This document shows, piece after piece, positions 38,480 through 47,560 of a DNA stretch of 64,000 nucleotides. Positions within the stretch are counted from its first letter, which is position 1. Every line of letters begins with the position of its first letter. The DNA is taken from the NCBI RefSeq assembly GCF_021117365.1, contig NZ_CP088262.1, positions 2,685,001-2,749,000 on the forward strand. Reading direction: 5' to 3'. This DNA comes from Nocardioides sp. cx-173 (lineage in GTDB: Bacteria; Actinomycetota; Actinomycetes; Propionibacteriales; Nocardioidaceae). Below the pieces are notes generated by a model, which saw only the letters and a program-made list of their open reading frames with translations, made no database searches and was not told where the DNA came from. A program made the translations under genes and the position numbers.

Positions 38480-40057
38480 ATGAACGCGATGTTCCAGGGG
38501 TACGGCTCGGGCGGGCCCGCGTACGACGAGATGTTCGACGGCGACGCCCTCCGCCCGCCGTACCTCCGGCTGCGCGAGTCGCTGCAGACCATGTCCACCC
38601 CGGACCTGGTCGCGCGCGTCGAGGCGCTGCAGGCCAGCTACCTCGACCAGGGCGTCACCTTCGACATCGGCGGGGAGGAGCGGGCCTTCCCGCTCGACAT
38701 CCTGCCGCGCGTGATCGAGATGGACACCTGGACCACCATCGAGAGCGGCGTGCAGCAGCGGGTGCGCTGCCTGGAGGCGTTCCTCGCCGACGTCTACGAC
38801 GCCGGGCAGGTCTTCGACGACGGCGTCATCCCGCGCCAGGTCATCGCCACGTCGTCGCACTACCACCGCGAGGCCGCCGGCGTACGCCCGGCCAACGGCG
38901 TGCGCGTGCACGTCTCCGGCATCGACCTGATCCGCGACAACGAGGGCGAGTTCCGCGTGCTCGAGGACAACGTGCGGGTCCCCTCGGGGGTCTCGTACGT
39001 GATGACCAACCGTCGCGCGATCTCCGCCGCGCTGCCTGAGACGATCACGGAGCACCGCATCCGGCCGGTCGCGGCGTACCCGCAGCGGCTGCTGGCCGCG
39101 CTGCGCGCCGCCGCTCCCGCCGGCGTCACCGATCCGACCGTCGTCGTTCTGACGCCCGGCGTCTACAACGGCGCCTACTTCGAGCACGCGCTGCTGGCGC
39201 GGACCATGGGCGTCGAGCTCGTCGAAGGTCGCGACCTGGAGTGCCAGCGCGGCCGTGTGATGATGCGGACCACCAAGGGCCCCGAGCCGGTGCACGTGAT
39301 CTACCGCCGGGTCGACGACGAGTTCCTGGACCCGGTGCACTTCCGCGCCGACTCGATGCTCGGCTGCCCGGGCATGATCGACGCCGCTCGCGCCGGCAAC
39401 GTCACGCTGGCCAACGCCGTCGGCAACGGCGTGGCCGACGACAAGCTCGTCTACACCTACCTGCCGGACCTGATCCGCTACTACCTCGGCGAGGAGCCGG
39501 TGCTCAAGAACGTCGACACCTGGCGCCTGGGTGACGCCGAGGCCCGCGAGGAGGTGCTCGACCGGCTCGACGAGCTCGTCTGCAAGCCCGTCGACGGCTC
39601 TGGCGGCAAGGGCATCGTGATCGGGCCGGCCGCGACCCGCGCGGAGCTCGACGAGCTGCGCGCCAAGGTGCTGGAGGACCCGCGCTCCTGGATCGCGCAG
39701 CCGGTGGTCCAGCTCTCGACGGTGCCGACGTTCGTCGACGGCAAGCTGGGGCCGCGCCACGTGGACCTGCGCCCGTTCGCCGTCAACGACGGCCACCGGG
39801 TCTGGGTGCTCCCGGGAGGCCTGACCCGGGTGGCGCTCGCGGAGGGCGAGCTGATCGTCAACTCCTCGCGCGGCGGTGGCTCCAAGGACACCTGGGTGCT
39901 GGCCGGACCCAAGGCCCCCGCGCCGCCGGCTCCGGCGGCCGACGAGGCCAGAGCACCGAGCCCGCCACCCTCGACCCCCTCCGACGAGGGCCCGGCGATG
40001 GTGGATCTCAAGAACCAGGCCGAGCAGCAGCAGCAGGGACGGGAGGCGTCGTGCTGA
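38480..40057 (+). CDS. Circularly permuted ATP-grasp protein
   Basis: 525-residue member of the CP-ATP-grasp type 2 family. Clear family stretches: MFQGYGSGGPAYDEMF, the DUF-type core (VHVSGIDLIRDNEGEFRVLEDNVRVPSGVSYV), TPGVYNGAYFEHALLAR, CKPVDGSGGKGIVIGP (ATP lysine loop) and RHVDLRPFAV. It presumably ligates an amine to a carboxylate, forming a peptide or amide, but no substrate is known for the family. The last 50 residues are a Pro/Ala-rich, then Gln-rich tail. It overlaps the alpha-E gene by 7 nt; with the transglutaminase gene it forms the conserved three-gene unit. Confidence 0.93.
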   Translation: MNAMFQGYGSGGPAYDEMFDGDALRPPYLRLRESLQTMSTPDLVARVEALQASYLDQGVTFDIGGEERAFPLDILPRVIEMDTWTTIESGVQQRVRCLEAFLADVYDAGQVFDDGVIPRQVIATSSHYHREAAGVRPANGVRVHVSGIDLIRDNEGEFRVLEDNVRVPSGVSYVMTNRRAISAALPETITEHRIRPVAAYPQRLLAALRAAAPAGVTDPTVVVLTPGVYNGAYFEHALLARTMGVELVEGRDLECQRGRVMMRTTKGPEPVHVIYRRVDDEFLDPVHFRADSMLGCPGMIDAARAGNVTLANAVGNGVADDKLVYTYLPDLIRYYLGEEPVLKNVDTWRLGDAEAREEVLDRLDELVCKPVDGSGGKGIVIGPAATRAELDELRAKVLEDPRSWIAQPVVQLSTVPTFVDGKLGPRHVDLRPFAVNDGHRVWVLPGGLTRVALAEGELIVNSSRGGGSKDTWVLAGPKAPAPPAPAADEARAPSPPPSTPSDEGPAMVDLKNQAEQQQQGREASC

Positions 40058-40974
40058 GCCGGATCGCGGAGTCGATGTTCTGGATCGGGCGGTACGTCGA
40101 GCGCGCGGAGGACACCGCCCGGATCCTCGACGTGCAGACCCAGCTGCTGCTGGAGGACAACTCCCTCGACGAGGACGCCACCTGCCGAGGGCTGCTCTCG
40201 ATCATGGGCGTCGATGACGAGCCCACCAGCGCCGTCGGGGTGACCCTGGTCCTGGACCAGCTGGCCTACAGCCCCTCCTCCCCCGTCTCGATCGCCTCCG
40301 CGCTGGCCGCGGCCCGCGAGAGCGCGCGTCGGGCGCGCGAGACCCTGTCGGTGCCGATGTGGGAGGCCATCAACACGACGTACCGGGCGATCCCCAGCGG
40401 CCAGTTCCACGCCCTGCGCCCGCCCGGCATCTTCCAGTGGGTGCGCGAGCGGGCGGCGCTGATCAACGGCACCGCCGACGCCACGATGACCCGCGACGAG
40501 GGCTGGCACTTCCTGATGCTCGGGCGCTGCGTCGAGCGCGCCGACATGACGTCGCGGCTGATCGCCACGGCCTCGCTCTCGCACGGGGCCCCGTGGGCGT
40601 CGACGCTGCGGGCCTGCGGGGCCTACGAGGCGTTCCTGCGGACCTACCGAGGCATGGAGACCGACCGCGGGGCGGCGGAGTTCCTGCTGCTGGACCGGCT
40701 GTTCCCGCGCTCGGTGGTGTTCTCGCTCAACCGGGCCGAGCAGTGCCTGGACAACCTGGAGTCCGCCGGCCCGCGAGCCGGCTTCCAGAACGAGGCGCAG
40801 CGGCTGCTCGGCCGCATGCGCGCGGAGCTGGAGTACCGCTCCCTCTCCGACGTGCTGCACGACCTGCCCACCGAGATGGAGCGGCTCCAGCGCGCGTGCG
40901 CGCTCGCCACCGAGGCCGTCACCCGTCGCTACTTCGCCGGCGCCGAGGCACTGACCTGGCAGGGAGTCGTCTGA
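40051..40974 (+). CDS. Alpha-E domain protein
   Basis: 307-residue all-helical protein starting MLSRIAESMFWIGRYVERAEDTARILD, the hallmark of the alpha-E family. Further on: WEAINTTYRAI, LMLGRCVERADMTSRLI and SVVFSLNRAEQCLDNLE. The family always accompanies CP-ATP-grasp proteins and is thought to be its partner or second subunit, though no activity is established. GTG start at 40051; its TGA shares one base with the ATG of the transglutaminase gene (TGATG). Confidence 0.93.
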   Translation: MLSRIAESMFWIGRYVERAEDTARILDVQTQLLLEDNSLDEDATCRGLLSIMGVDDEPTSAVGVTLVLDQLAYSPSSPVSIASALAAARESARRARETLSVPMWEAINTTYRAIPSGQFHALRPPGIFQWVRERAALINGTADATMTRDEGWHFLMLGRCVERADMTSRLIATASLSHGAPWASTLRACGAYEAFLRTYRGMETDRGAAEFLLLDRLFPRSVVFSLNRAEQCLDNLESAGPRAGFQNEAQRLLGRMRAELEYRSLSDVLHDLPTEMERLQRACALATEAVTRRYFAGAEALTWQGVV

Positions 40975-41813
40975 TGCAGATCCGGATCGCGCACACCACC
41001 ACCTTCGAGTACGACGGCAAGGCGGTCGCCTCCTACAACCAGGCCCGCCTCACGCCGCTGACCACGCCGGAGCAGATCGCGCTCCACACCCGGCTCGAGG
41101 TGTCGCCGAGCCCGTGGACCTACCAGTACCGCGACTACTTCGGCACGCTGGTCACCTCCTTCGAGGTGGTCGACCCGCACGACGCGATGACCGTCACCGC
41201 GACCTCGACCGTGCAGACCCAGCGACCGGTCCCGCCACCCCCCTCCCTCTCGTGGGCGGCACTCGGGGAGCGGGAGGTGGCCGACCGCTGGACCGAGTAC
41301 CTCACGCTGCCCGACATCGTCGAGCCGCCGGCCGACTTCGCCCAGCGGGCCAAGCAGATCGCCGCCGACCACGAGCTGCCCGGCGAGGCCGCGCGCGACC
41401 TGTGCGCGATGGTGCACGACGAGGTGGAGTACCTGCCGGGCGCGACCGACGTACAGACCCACGCGGCGACCGCCTGGCAGCAGCGCGCCGGCGTCTGCCA
41501 AGACATGGTGCACCTGGTCATCGGCGGGCTGCGCTCGGTCGGCATCCCGGCGCGCTACGTCTCCGGCTACTTCCACCCGATCGACGAGCCCGTCGTCGGC
41601 GACCACGTCACCGGCGAGTCGCACGCCTGGGTGGAGTGGTGGGACGACGGCTGGCATGCCTTCGACCCGACCAACGACACCACGCCCGGCAACCGGTACG
41701 TCGTCGTCGCCACCGGCCGCGACTACCGCGACGTCAAGCCGCTCAGCGGCATCTACTCCGGGGCGCAGACCTCGCGCATGACCGTCGAGGTGGACCTGAC
41801 CCGGCTGGCCTGA
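40974..41813 (+). CDS. Transglutaminase-like cysteine protease/amidase
   Basis: 279 residues. The N-terminal beta-sandwich (MQIRIAHTTTFEYDGKAVASYNQARLTP) is the bacterial transglutaminase N-terminal domain. The papain-like catalytic triad is intact: Cys in RAGVCQDMVHLVIGGLRS, His in GESHAWVEWW and Asp in AFDPTND. As the third gene of the ATP-grasp/alpha-E operon, it probably hydrolyses or transfers the isopeptide or peptide made by the other two. Substrate unknown. Confidence 0.93.
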   Translation: MQIRIAHTTTFEYDGKAVASYNQARLTPLTTPEQIALHTRLEVSPSPWTYQYRDYFGTLVTSFEVVDPHDAMTVTATSTVQTQRPVPPPPSLSWAALGEREVADRWTEYLTLPDIVEPPADFAQRAKQIAADHELPGEAARDLCAMVHDEVEYLPGATDVQTHAATAWQQRAGVCQDMVHLVIGGLRSVGIPARYVSGYFHPIDEPVVGDHVTGESHAWVEWWDDGWHAFDPTNDTTPGNRYVVVATGRDYRDVKPLSGIYSGAQTSRMTVEVDLTRLA

Positions 41814-41953
41814 CCGGTCGGTGGTCTCGCGCCTGCCCTCCCCAATCGTGGGGATAACGGGCGGGAACCTCCGGCACGGGACCGAGTCGAGACGTGCCCT
41901 GGGTGGGCGACCGCGTGCCACGCGGTCTTTCGCCCACTCGGAGGAGTCTCGCG

Positions 41954-42622
41954 ATGCGCACCACCGGTCCTGGTCCCCGGCCCCCGCGGGCCCTGCTCGG
42001 AGCTGCGCTGACCGCGCTGACGGCGCTGGTCGTCGGAGTCGTCTGGACGCTGTGGCCGCACTCGGCCTCCGCCCCGGAGCGCCGCGAGTCGGCTTCGTCG
42101 GCTACGTCCGGGGGCACCTCGTCGGAGGCTCCCGACCCCGCGACCCCCTCCACGCCCATGTCCCCGGCGCCGGACCCCGATCCCTCCTCGGGCTCCCTGG
42201 ACCCGGTCCCCTATGAGGAGGTCACCCCAGAGCCGGCGCTCCCGCTGTCGGCCACCGCCGACTTCGGCACCGGCCTGACCCTGGCGGTCCTCGAGTCCGA
42301 GGCGGTGCGCAGCAAGGCCAGCGGCCCCGGTGAGATCTCCGCCCCCGCGCTACGGCTGACCATGCGCCTGCGCAACGCCTCGGGCGAGCCGATCGACATC
42401 GAGGGGATGGTCGTGAGCCTCGAGTACGGCACCGCCCGCACCCCGGCGGTCGATGTGCACCAGCCCGGTGGCGCGCCGTTCGGCGGGGTGCTGGCGCCCG
42501 GAGCGACGACCCGCGGCGTCTACGTCTTCAACGTCCCCGTGAGCGAGCGCGACCAGGTCCGGGTCACCACCAGCTACACCGGCACGGCACCCACCGTGGT
42601 GCTCGCCGGCTCCCTGTCATGA
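41954..42622 (+). CDS. Anchored or secreted protein with DUF4352-like domain
   Basis: 222 residues. An N-terminal hydrophobic segment (LLGAALTALTALVVGVVWTLW) acts as signal or anchor. A Ser/Pro/Thr-rich linker (about 38-95) follows, then a beta-rich domain (TADFGTGLTLAVLESEAV...LRLTMRLRNASGEPIDIEGMVVSLEYG...GVLAPGATTRGVYVFNVP), which resembles DUF4352/telomeric-repeat-like immunoglobulin folds. ATG 41954 follows GGAGGAG. Its stop overlaps an ATG that opens the next reading frame, so the two may be co-translated. Confidence 0.78.
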   Translation: MRTTGPGPRPPRALLGAALTALTALVVGVVWTLWPHSASAPERRESASSATSGGTSSEAPDPATPSTPMSPAPDPDPSSGSLDPVPYEEVTPEPALPLSATADFGTGLTLAVLESEAVRSKASGPGEISAPALRLTMRLRNASGEPIDIEGMVVSLEYGTARTPAVDVHQPGGAPFGGVLAPGATTRGVYVFNVPVSERDQVRVTTSYTGTAPTVVLAGSLS

Positions 42623-42663
42623 CCACGAAGGTCGTCCGAGAACCGAATCAGAAGGATGAGCCG

Positions 42664-45600
42664 ATGACGCTGACTGCACTCGATCGCCGAGGGAGCCGTC
42701 GACCCGGGCTTCGGGTCCGACTCCTCGCCGCCGGTCTGGCGAGCGCGCTGGGCACCGCCGGACTCGGCGGTCTCGTCGGCCCGGCCGGTGCGGACTGGTC
42801 GCCGCAGGACCCCACCGACCCCGCCACCCCGACCACCGTCACCGCGGACGCGCTGCCGACCGTGCAGATCGACGGGGTCGTCTGGTCCCAGGCGATCGGC
42901 GGTGACGTCGTCTACGCGGGTGGCGACTTCGAGAACGCGCGCCCCGCGGGCAGCGGCGTGGAGGCCAACGTCCCCCGGGCGAACCTGGTCGCCTACGACG
43001 TGGCGACCGGCGAGATGACGGACTTCGCGCCCACCTTCAACCAGCAGATCCGCGCCGTGGCCGTCGCCGGCGACCGGCTGTACGTCGGCGGCGAGTTCAC
43101 CTCCGTCGACGGCGAGCCGCGCGGCCGGCTGGCCGCCTTCGACCTCACCACCGGCGACCTGGTCGAGGGCTTCGCCCCGCAGGTCAACGGTGCCGTCCAA
43201 GCGCTCACGGTGACCGACGACGCGGTCTACGTCGGAGGCGCCTTCGGGGGCGTCGGCAACCAGGACCGGGGCAACCTCGCGGCCTTCGACCTCGACGGCG
43301 AGCTCCTCGCGTGGGCGCCCACGGTCGGGGGCGGTGCCGTCACCGCGATCACCGCGAACCCCGACGGCAGCTCGGTCGCCGTGGGCGGCACGTTCCTCAC
43401 CGTCAACGGCGACCCCGGGCAGGACGACGTCCCGGGGGCCGCCGAGCCCGGCGATGGCCTGGCGCTGCTGGACGCGACCACCGGGGCCGCGCGGCCGCTG
43501 CCGGCAGGCCTGCACGTCTACAACGGCAACGGCGAGGCCGACGCCGACGGCGGCATCACCTCCCTGGCCGCGGACTCCGAGGCGTTCTACGGTGCCGGCT
43601 ACACCTTCTCCAGCATCGACGCCGGCACCATCGAGGGGGTCTTCGCCGTGAGCTGGGACGACGGCTCCCTCAAGTGGGTGGCGGACTGCCACGGGGACAG
43701 CTACTCGGTCCACCCGCAGGGGGATCTCGTCTACGCCGCCAACCACAGCCACTACTGCGAGAACATCGGTGGCGTCACGCAGGGGGCGGGCGGGGTCGGC
43801 GACTATCCGTACTACCGCGCCGTGGCCTTCGGCAAGCAGGCCACCGGGACGGTGACGTGGGAGCCGGACGGACGGCGCTACTACAACTTCGAGGGGCAGC
43901 CGGCGCCGTCCCTGCAGACTTGGTTCCCCTCGATCAACGTCGGCACGTTCACCGGGCAGAGCCAGGGCTCGTGGAGCGTGACCGGCAACGAGGACTACGT
44001 CGTCATGGGCGGTGAGTTCACCCGGGTCAACGGGCAGGAGCAGCAGGGCCTGGTCCGGTTCGCGCGGGCCGACCTCGCCCCGAAGCAGGAGGGCCCGACC
44101 CTCTTCGCCGACGCCTACCCCCTGAAGGTGGCCTCGACCGAGCCCCGCAAGGTTCGGATCAGCTGGGCCTCGAACCGCGACATCGACAACGGCTACCTCG
44201 AGTACCGCCTCTCCCGCCGGCTCCCCGGGGCGACGGCGGCCACCCTGGTCCACTCCCGCCGGGTCCGTGCCAACTTCTGGAACCCGCTCGGGATGACCTT
44301 CACCGACGCCGGGGTGACTCCCGGCGACTACGAGTACCGGCTGCAGGCCAGGGACGCCGGCGGGCTGACCGCCAACTCGCCGTGGACCCCCGTCACCGTG
44401 AGCTCCTCGGGTGCCGAGAGCGACTACCTCGAGGCCGTGCACGGTGACGAGCCGACGCACTGGTGGCGGTTCGGTGAGCCGGCCGGCTCGGCCGACCCCG
44501 GCGCCGACTCCGTGGGCTTCAACCCGCTGACGGTCGGGACCGGCGTGGCGCGGGGCACCTCCGGCGCCGTGCCCTCCGACTCGACCAACCTCGGCGCCAC
44601 CTTCACCGGGGTCGGGGCCGCCAGCCTCGCCACCTCGACCGTGCAGGACAGTCCGCCCGACCAGATGACGGTCGAGGCGTGGTTCCGCACCACGTCCACC
44701 GCGGGCGGCCGCATCGTCGGCCGCGACACCGCAGGGGCCCGTGGCGCCAAGGTAGACCGGCTGCTCTACCTGGACGCGGCCGGTCATGTGAGCTTCGGCG
44801 TCAAGCCGAACGCCACCCTGGCCACCCTGGCCAGCCCGGCGACGTACAACGACGGCGGGTGGCACCACGCCGCCGGCGTCCTGTCCCCCGCGGGCATGCA
44901 GCTGTACGTCGACGGCGAGCTCTCCGGAGCGAACCCCGACGTGACCGTGGGCGAGCACCTGGCCCTCGGCTACTGGCGGGTCGGTGGCGGCAGCGCCGTC
45001 GCCGGGCTGCCCGGCGACCTCGCGGGCTCCATCGACGAGGTGGCGGTCTACAAGCGGGCGCTGGCTCCGGCCGAGATCGCCGAGCACGTCGCCGCCGCCG
45101 GTCACGGGACCGCCACGCCGAACGTCGCGCCGACGGCGTCGTTCACGCAGTCGACCACCGCGCTGGCCGCCGCGTTCACGTCCACCTCGACGGACACCGA
45201 CGGCACCATCGGCTCCTACCTGTGGCAGTTCGGCGACGGCACGACGGCCAGCGAGGCGAGCCCGTCCCACGTCTACGCGAACGCCGGCACCTATGAGGTC
45301 ACCCTCACGGTGATCGACGATGACGGAGGCCAGAGCACGGTCACCGCCTCGGTGAGCGTCACCGACCCGACAAACGCGGCCCCGACTGCGGCGTTCGCGC
45401 TGCTGGCGCCGCTCGAGGTCGGGCTGCGGCCACGGTTCGACGCGAGCACCTCGACCGACGCCGACGGCACCGTCACGGGCTGGTCGTGGGACTTCGGCAA
45501 CGGGCGCACCAGCACCCAGGCCGCGGGCCGCGGCGACTACCGGACCTCCGGGCCGGGGACCTACCTGGTGACCCTCACCGTGACCGACAACGACGGCGCC

Positions 45601-46467
45601 ATGCACAAGGTCGCCCGCAACGTCACCGTCTCGGAGGCGGCCGTGCCCGTCCTCAGCGCGCCGGTGAACGCGCCGCCGACGCCGAGCTTCCAGGCCAGCC
45701 CCCGCGGTCTGACGGTCGACTTCACGTCGACCGCCACGGACACCGACGGCACCATCGACACCTACCTGTGGCAGTTCGGGGACGGGACGACGGCACGCGA
45801 GGCGAACCCCTCTCACGCCTACGCCGACGCCGGCACGTACGAGGTCGCCCTCACCGTGACCGACGACGCCGGGGCCCAGGGCACGACCACCGGCACGGTG
45901 ACCGTCACCGGCCCGAACCAGCCGCCCAGGGCGAGCTTCCAGGCCAGCTCGCGCGGCCTGACAGTCGACTTCATGTCGACCTCCACGGACCCCGACGGCA
46001 CCATCAGCAACGTGACCTGGAGCTTCGGCGACGGGCGGGTCGCGACCGGCACCGCGGCTCGACACGCCTACGCGAAGGCCGGCCGGTACTCGGTCGGCAT
46101 GACCGTGACCGACGACGGCGGCACCAGCCAGAGCACCACGCGGGTGGTGACGGTCAACCGCGCGGTCAGCCGGACGTCGCTCACGGTCAGCAAGAGGGTC
46201 CGCCAGGGGCGGCCGGTGCGACTGGCCATGACGGTGCGACCGGCGCTGGCGCTGCCCGTCACCGGCACCGTCCGCGTTTTCGACAAGGGCCGGGCGATCC
46301 GCACCCTCCGCCTTGTCGGTGCCAAGCCCGGGCCGCGCACGCTGCGGGTGGCGCTGCGCGGGATGTCCGTGGGCACGCACCGGCTGCGGGTCGTCTACTC
46401 GGGATCGACGACCGTCTCCGGCTCCACCTCCGGCGTCGTGGTCGTCCGGGTGGTCAGGCGGCGGTGA
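42664..46467 (+). CDS. Large secreted beta-propeller/LamG/PKD-repeat protein
   Basis: 1267 residues. The N-terminus has a long basic stretch (RRGSRRPGLRVR), a hydrophobic core and AGA|DWS cleavage region. Domains in order (rough): beta-propeller with repeated VYVGGxF/VxGxxR motifs (60-470), Fn3-like (475-585), LamG/concanavalin (590-780), four PKD domains recognised by (Y/W)xWxFGDG and HxYxxAGxYxVxLTVTD (785-1160), then an Ig-like C-terminal domain. There is no sorting motif or membrane anchor, so it is probably released or bound to the wall non-covalently. Start: ATG 42664 follows AAGGA; an ATG at 42619 would overlap the previous stop (ATGA) and add 15 residues. Likely an adhesin or polysaccharide-binding protein. 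Confidence 0.88.
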   Translation: MTLTALDRRGSRRPGLRVRLLAAGLASALGTAGLGGLVGPAGADWSPQDPTDPATPTTVTADALPTVQIDGVVWSQAIGGDVVYAGGDFENARPAGSGVEANVPRANLVAYDVATGEMTDFAPTFNQQIRAVAVAGDRLYVGGEFTSVDGEPRGRLAAFDLTTGDLVEGFAPQVNGAVQALTVTDDAVYVGGAFGGVGNQDRGNLAAFDLDGELLAWAPTVGGGAVTAITANPDGSSVAVGGTFLTVNGDPGQDDVPGAAEPGDGLALLDATTGAARPLPAGLHVYNGNGEADADGGITSLAADSEAFYGAGYTFSSIDAGTIEGVFAVSWDDGSLKWVADCHGDSYSVHPQGDLVYAANHSHYCENIGGVTQGAGGVGDYPYYRAVAFGKQATGTVTWEPDGRRYYNFEGQPAPSLQTWFPSINVGTFTGQSQGSWSVTGNEDYVVMGGEFTRVNGQEQQGLVRFARADLAPKQEGPTLFADAYPLKVASTEPRKVRISWASNRDIDNGYLEYRLSRRLPGATAATLVHSRRVRANFWNPLGMTFTDAGVTPGDYEYRLQARDAGGLTANSPWTPVTVSSSGAESDYLEAVHGDEPTHWWRFGEPAGSADPGADSVGFNPLTVGTGVARGTSGAVPSDSTNLGATFTGVGAASLATSTVQDSPPDQMTVEAWFRTTSTAGGRIVGRDTAGARGAKVDRLLYLDAAGHVSFGVKPNATLATLASPATYNDGGWHHAAGVLSPAGMQLYVDGELSGANPDVTVGEHLALGYWRVGGGSAVAGLPGDLAGSIDEVAVYKRALAPAEIAEHVAAAGHGTATPNVAPTASFTQSTTALAAAFTSTSTDTDGTIGSYLWQFGDGTTASEASPSHVYANAGTYEVTLTVIDDDGGQSTVTASVSVTDPTNAAPTAAFALLAPLEVGLRPRFDASTSTDADGTVTGWSWDFGNGRTSTQAAGRGDYRTSGPGTYLVTLTVTDNDGAMHKVARNVTVSEAAVPVLSAPVNAPPTPSFQASPRGLTVDFTSTATDTDGTIDTYLWQFGDGTTAREANPSHAYADAGTYEVALTVTDDAGAQGTTTGTVTVTGPNQPPRASFQASSRGLTVDFMSTSTDPDGTISNVTWSFGDGRVATGTAARHAYAKAGRYSVGMTVTDDGGTSQSTTRVVTVNRAVSRTSLTVSKRVRQGRPVRLAMTVRPALALPVTGTVRVFDKGRAIRTLRLVGAKPGPRTLRVALRGMSVGTHRLRVVYSGSTTVSGSTSGVVVVRVVRRR

Positions 46468-46488
46468 CGCGGGGCGCCGTACGACGGC

Positions 46489-46929
46489 TCAGCCGAGCTC
46501 GTCCCACGACAGCTCGCCGCGCTCGGCGAGCATCCGCTCGACGCGGAGGACGGCGAGCTCGTGCTCGGGGTCGCCGCTCATCACGGCGGCGAGCCGCAGG
46601 TGTGGCAGGGCCTCGGACAGGCGCGACTGACGCTCCAGGCTGCGCCCGAGCGCGTGGCGCGCCCACACGTCGTCCGGGTAGCGCTCGACCACCGCGAGCA
46701 GCTCCTGCTCGGCCTGGCGCAGCTGGGCGCGCAGCAGGTAGGCCCAGGCGCGCAGCAGCCGCAGCCCGGTGTTGTCCGGCTCGACCTCCAGGGCCGGCTC
46801 CAGGATCTCGAGCGCCTCACGCGGTGCGCGCCGCGACAGCAGGTCGTACGCCGTGCGGTAGGCCGACTCGTGACCCCGCTGACCCGGGAACACGACCGGA
46901 GGAGCCTTGAGCATGCTGTCCTCGTTCAT
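46489..46929 (-). CDS. Tetratricopeptide-repeat protein
   Basis: 146 residues. About three TPR units are visible: AYDLLSRRAPREALEILEPALEVEPDN, LRLLRAWAYLLRAQLRQAEQELLAVVERYPDD and WARHALGRSLERQSRLSEALPHLRLAA. No other domain is present. It is conserved beside rnpB in actinobacteria as far as I recall. Likely a cytoplasmic scaffold; partners unknown. It is divergent from rnpB. Confidence 0.85.
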   Translation of the reverse strand: MNEDSMLKAPPVVFPGQRGHESAYRTAYDLLSRRAPREALEILEPALEVEPDNTGLRLLRAWAYLLRAQLRQAEQELLAVVERYPDDVWARHALGRSLERQSRLSEALPHLRLAAVMSGDPEHELAVLRVERMLAERGELSWDELG

Positions 46930-47018
46930 GACTCCTCAACACTCGCACGGCACCCGCCATTCCGGGAGGAACCGGGCTCCGGGCGCGCCGGACGGCCTCA
47001 GGCCCTAGGCTGTCCCTG

Positions 47019-47393
47019 CGAACGGGCTGGCCGGGCGACCGCGTGGAGGAGACTCCCCGAGGAAGGTCCGGGCTCCGTAGAGCGAGGTGGTGGGTAACAC
47101 CCACCCGGGGCAACCCGCGGGAAAGTGCCACAGAGAACAGACCGCCGGCCCTCTCCTGAAGGGAGAGAGTCGGTAAGGGTGAAACGGTGGAGTAAGAGAC
47201 CACCAGCGACCCGGGCGACCGGGCCGGCTCGGCAAACCCCACCTGGAGCAAGATCAGACAGTGCACGTCCGAGGGCTGCTCGCCCGAGTGCACGGGTAGA
47301 TCGCTGGAGGCTGTCGGCAACGGCAGTCGTAGATGGATGGTCGCCCCTCGGTCCGCCGAGGACAGAACCCGGCCTACAGGCCAGCCCGTTCGC
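47019..47393 (+). ncRNA. rnpB: RNase P RNA (class A)
   Basis: The catalytic RNA of RNase P, which matures tRNA 5' ends. The P1 helix is a perfect 13-bp pairing of GCGAACGGGCTGG (47019) with CCAGCCCGTTCGC (47381-47393). The CR-I sequence GAGGAAGGTCCGGGCTCC, the P4 partner ACAGAACCCGGCCTACAGG near the 3' end, and internal GGTAAGGGTGAAACGGTG and GAGCAAGATCAGACAG are all present. The length of 375 nt fits actinobacteria. A 24-nt segment of its 3' end (47368-47391) recurs at 52360-52383. Confidence 0.95.
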
Positions 47394-47458
47394 AATATCG
47401 GCCTCACCTGCGGAACCGTGATCACGGCACCGCCAGCGACTTCAGTGGGGCGGAGCTC

Positions 47459-47497
47459 GGTGGTTGAGGTGCGAGCGAAGCGAGCCTCGAAACCACC
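47459..47497. repeat. Solitary 39-bp palindrome between rnpB and the IS element
   Basis: It begins GGTGGTTGAGGTGCGAGCG and ends CGAGCCTCGAAACCACC. The outer arms GGTGGTT/AACCACC and GAGG/CCTC pair. It is the same family as the 31-33 kb array units and as the palindrome inside the HNH gene, and is probably an interspersed repeat of this genome. Confidence 0.8.
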
Positions 47498-47560
47498 ACT
47501 GCGGGTGCCGGGGCGACCTGGTGCACATCGCCGCGTTACGCGCTGGCTACGAGGCGAGAC

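Noticed and set aside
42574..46380. A 1268-codon minus-strand open frame opposite the PKD protein
   Set aside because: Antisense shadow typical of GC-rich DNA. The plus strand has a signal peptide and recognisable propeller, LamG and PKD domains; the minus frame has low-complexity composition and no motif.
47005..47425. Open frames over 47005-47425
   Set aside because: This is RNase P RNA, with P1 pairing and both conserved regions; the frames are accidental.
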